64,000 bases of DNA from CAWCDJ01 sp963836015. Its GTDB lineage: Bacteria > Acidobacteriota > Terriglobia > Bryobacterales > Bryobacteraceae. The stretch lies in the NCBI GenBank assembly GCA_963836015.1, contig CAWIIF010000015.1, forward strand, positions 1,736,001 through 1,800,000. Direction: 5' to 3'. Made by a program: the position numbers and the translations under genes. Position 1 is the stretch's first letter; every line of letters starts with the position of its first letter. The notes beneath the pieces were generated by a model. It searched no databases. It had not been told where the DNA came from and saw nothing but the letters and a program-made list of their open reading frames with translations. This document shows, piece after piece, positions 63,676-64,000 of the stretch.

Positions 63676-64000
63676 ATGGACCGGACGGCCGGCGGTACCG
63701 AGTCCTCCCCCGACGCCGTTTTCGAGGGCTGGAATATCGGCGCCGTTTCAGTGAAAAGAGTGCGTCTTCGCGCAAATGGCGCAATCGAGGCCGATATCCG
63801 GAGGCATGGCGGAGACCCCGGCCGCATGATCCGCCTGATGCTGGACCACGGCGGCCGGATTCCCGCCGGCGCAGTTGTGACCGGCCCCCAGTCGCTTTCC
63901 TTCCTTTCGCTTCCCTACCTTCCCGAGTCGATCTGCGTGGAAGCGGCCCTGGGCCATCTCGGTCTGCACCCGGACCTGGTCGTTTCGCTGGGGGGCGAGA
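63676..64000 (+). CDS. BadF/BadG/BcrA/BcrD-type ATPase (2-hydroxyacyl-CoA dehydratase activase-like), N-terminal part only
   Basis: About 108 residues before the window ends. ATG 63676 opens MDRTAGGTESSPDAVFEGW. IGAVSVKRVRLRANGAIEA corresponds to the phosphate-1 loop of the ASKHA fold (GxxxVSVKxVxL), and CVEAALGHLGLHPDLVVSLGG fits the region before the second conserved segment. Members activate 2-hydroxyacyl-CoA dehydratases or benzoyl-CoA reductases by ATP-driven electron transfer. The defining [4Fe-4S] cysteines lie beyond the edge, so the assignment rests on the nucleotide-fold motif only. Confidence 0.55.
   Translation, partial: MDRTAGGTESSPDAVFEGWNIGAVSVKRVRLRANGAIEADIRRHGGDPGRMIRLMLDHGGRIPAGAVVTGPQSLSFLSLPYLPESICVEAALGHLGLHPDLVVSLGGE

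Overview
The window is about 64 kb of GC-rich, very gene-dense bacterial chromosome. Its gene content points to an Acidobacteriota member close to Solibacter/Bryobacter. The pointers are two permeases of the orphan MacB/FtsX type that is expanded in Acidobacteria (ADOP), a VWFA-related protein of acidobacterial type, a PadR/ABC-permease block, DUF1080 and Gfo/Idh sugar genes, HAF-repeat and malectin/BACON/beta-helix surface proteins, and a Thermus-type isocitrate dehydrogenase. The taxon is inferred from families; no rRNA or other marker gene is present. I saw no tRNA, rRNA, CRISPR array, intact insertion sequence or prophage.

Layout. 0-6.8 kb (+): exopolysaccharide/cell-surface glycan cluster with overlapping genes (broken GT4, secreted beta-helix protein, GT4, polysaccharide deacetylase, PaaK/CapK-like ligase, GT2). 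7.0-10.8 kb (-): a 1274-residue secreted protein with two malectin-like and four BACON-like modules, ending in a paralogue of the beta-helix protein of the first cluster. 11.2-13.8 kb: 3-keto-sugar-type trio (TIM-barrel isomerase, Gfo/Idh oxidoreductase, DUF1080 hydrolase). 13.8-17.8 kb (-): quinone/cytochrome redox module (tetraheme cytochrome, 4x[4Fe-4S] protein, NrfD) plus a polytopic protein. 18.0-22.9 kb (+): PfkB kinase, GT39-like enzyme, YbjQ, a DapF homologue lacking both catalytic cysteines, and a UDP-sugar dehydrogenase. 22.9-26.1 kb: a patch of lower GC with a HAF-repeat protein and a frameshifted beta-helix gene. 26.2-35.2 kb: ADOP permease, DUF2971, synthase-like membrane enzyme, MFS transporter and secreted proteins. 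35.2-41.0 kb: PadR-controlled ABC export block whose permease reads into a second MacB-type permease. 41-44 kb: CtaA and a BlaI/BlaR1 pair. 44-50.8 kb: isocitrate dehydrogenase, purE, ankyrin, TPR, amidase, Hsp20. 50.9-54.2 kb: moeA-moaC-mogA and a VWFA protein. 54.2-59.4 kb: remnant of a conserved repeat-family gene, CPBP protease, family 5 uracil-DNA glycosylase and a large hybrid histidine kinase. 59.7-64 kb: PBP-like transpeptidase, DJ-1/PfpI protein, BaiN-like flavoprotein, lytic transglycosylase, and the start of a BadF/BcrA-type ATPase.

Working together. The first cluster and the 18-23 kb cluster plausibly supply and assemble surface polysaccharide (UDP-uronate supply, glycosyl transfer, deacetylation). 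Two regulator blocks carry their own recognisable control elements: a PadR gene with a consensus promoter overlapped by a perfect 11-bp dyad, and a BlaI gene with dyads near its start.

Quality note. At least eight apparent frame breaks look like one-base insertions, often next to short homopolymers, in genes that otherwise keep conserved sequence on both sides. These may be assembly errors rather than true pseudogenes, and the affected entries say so. The standout oddities are the Ser/Ser DapF homologue, the permease fusion, the near-leaderless PadR gene and the DJ-1/PfpI protein with Gly at the nucleophile position.
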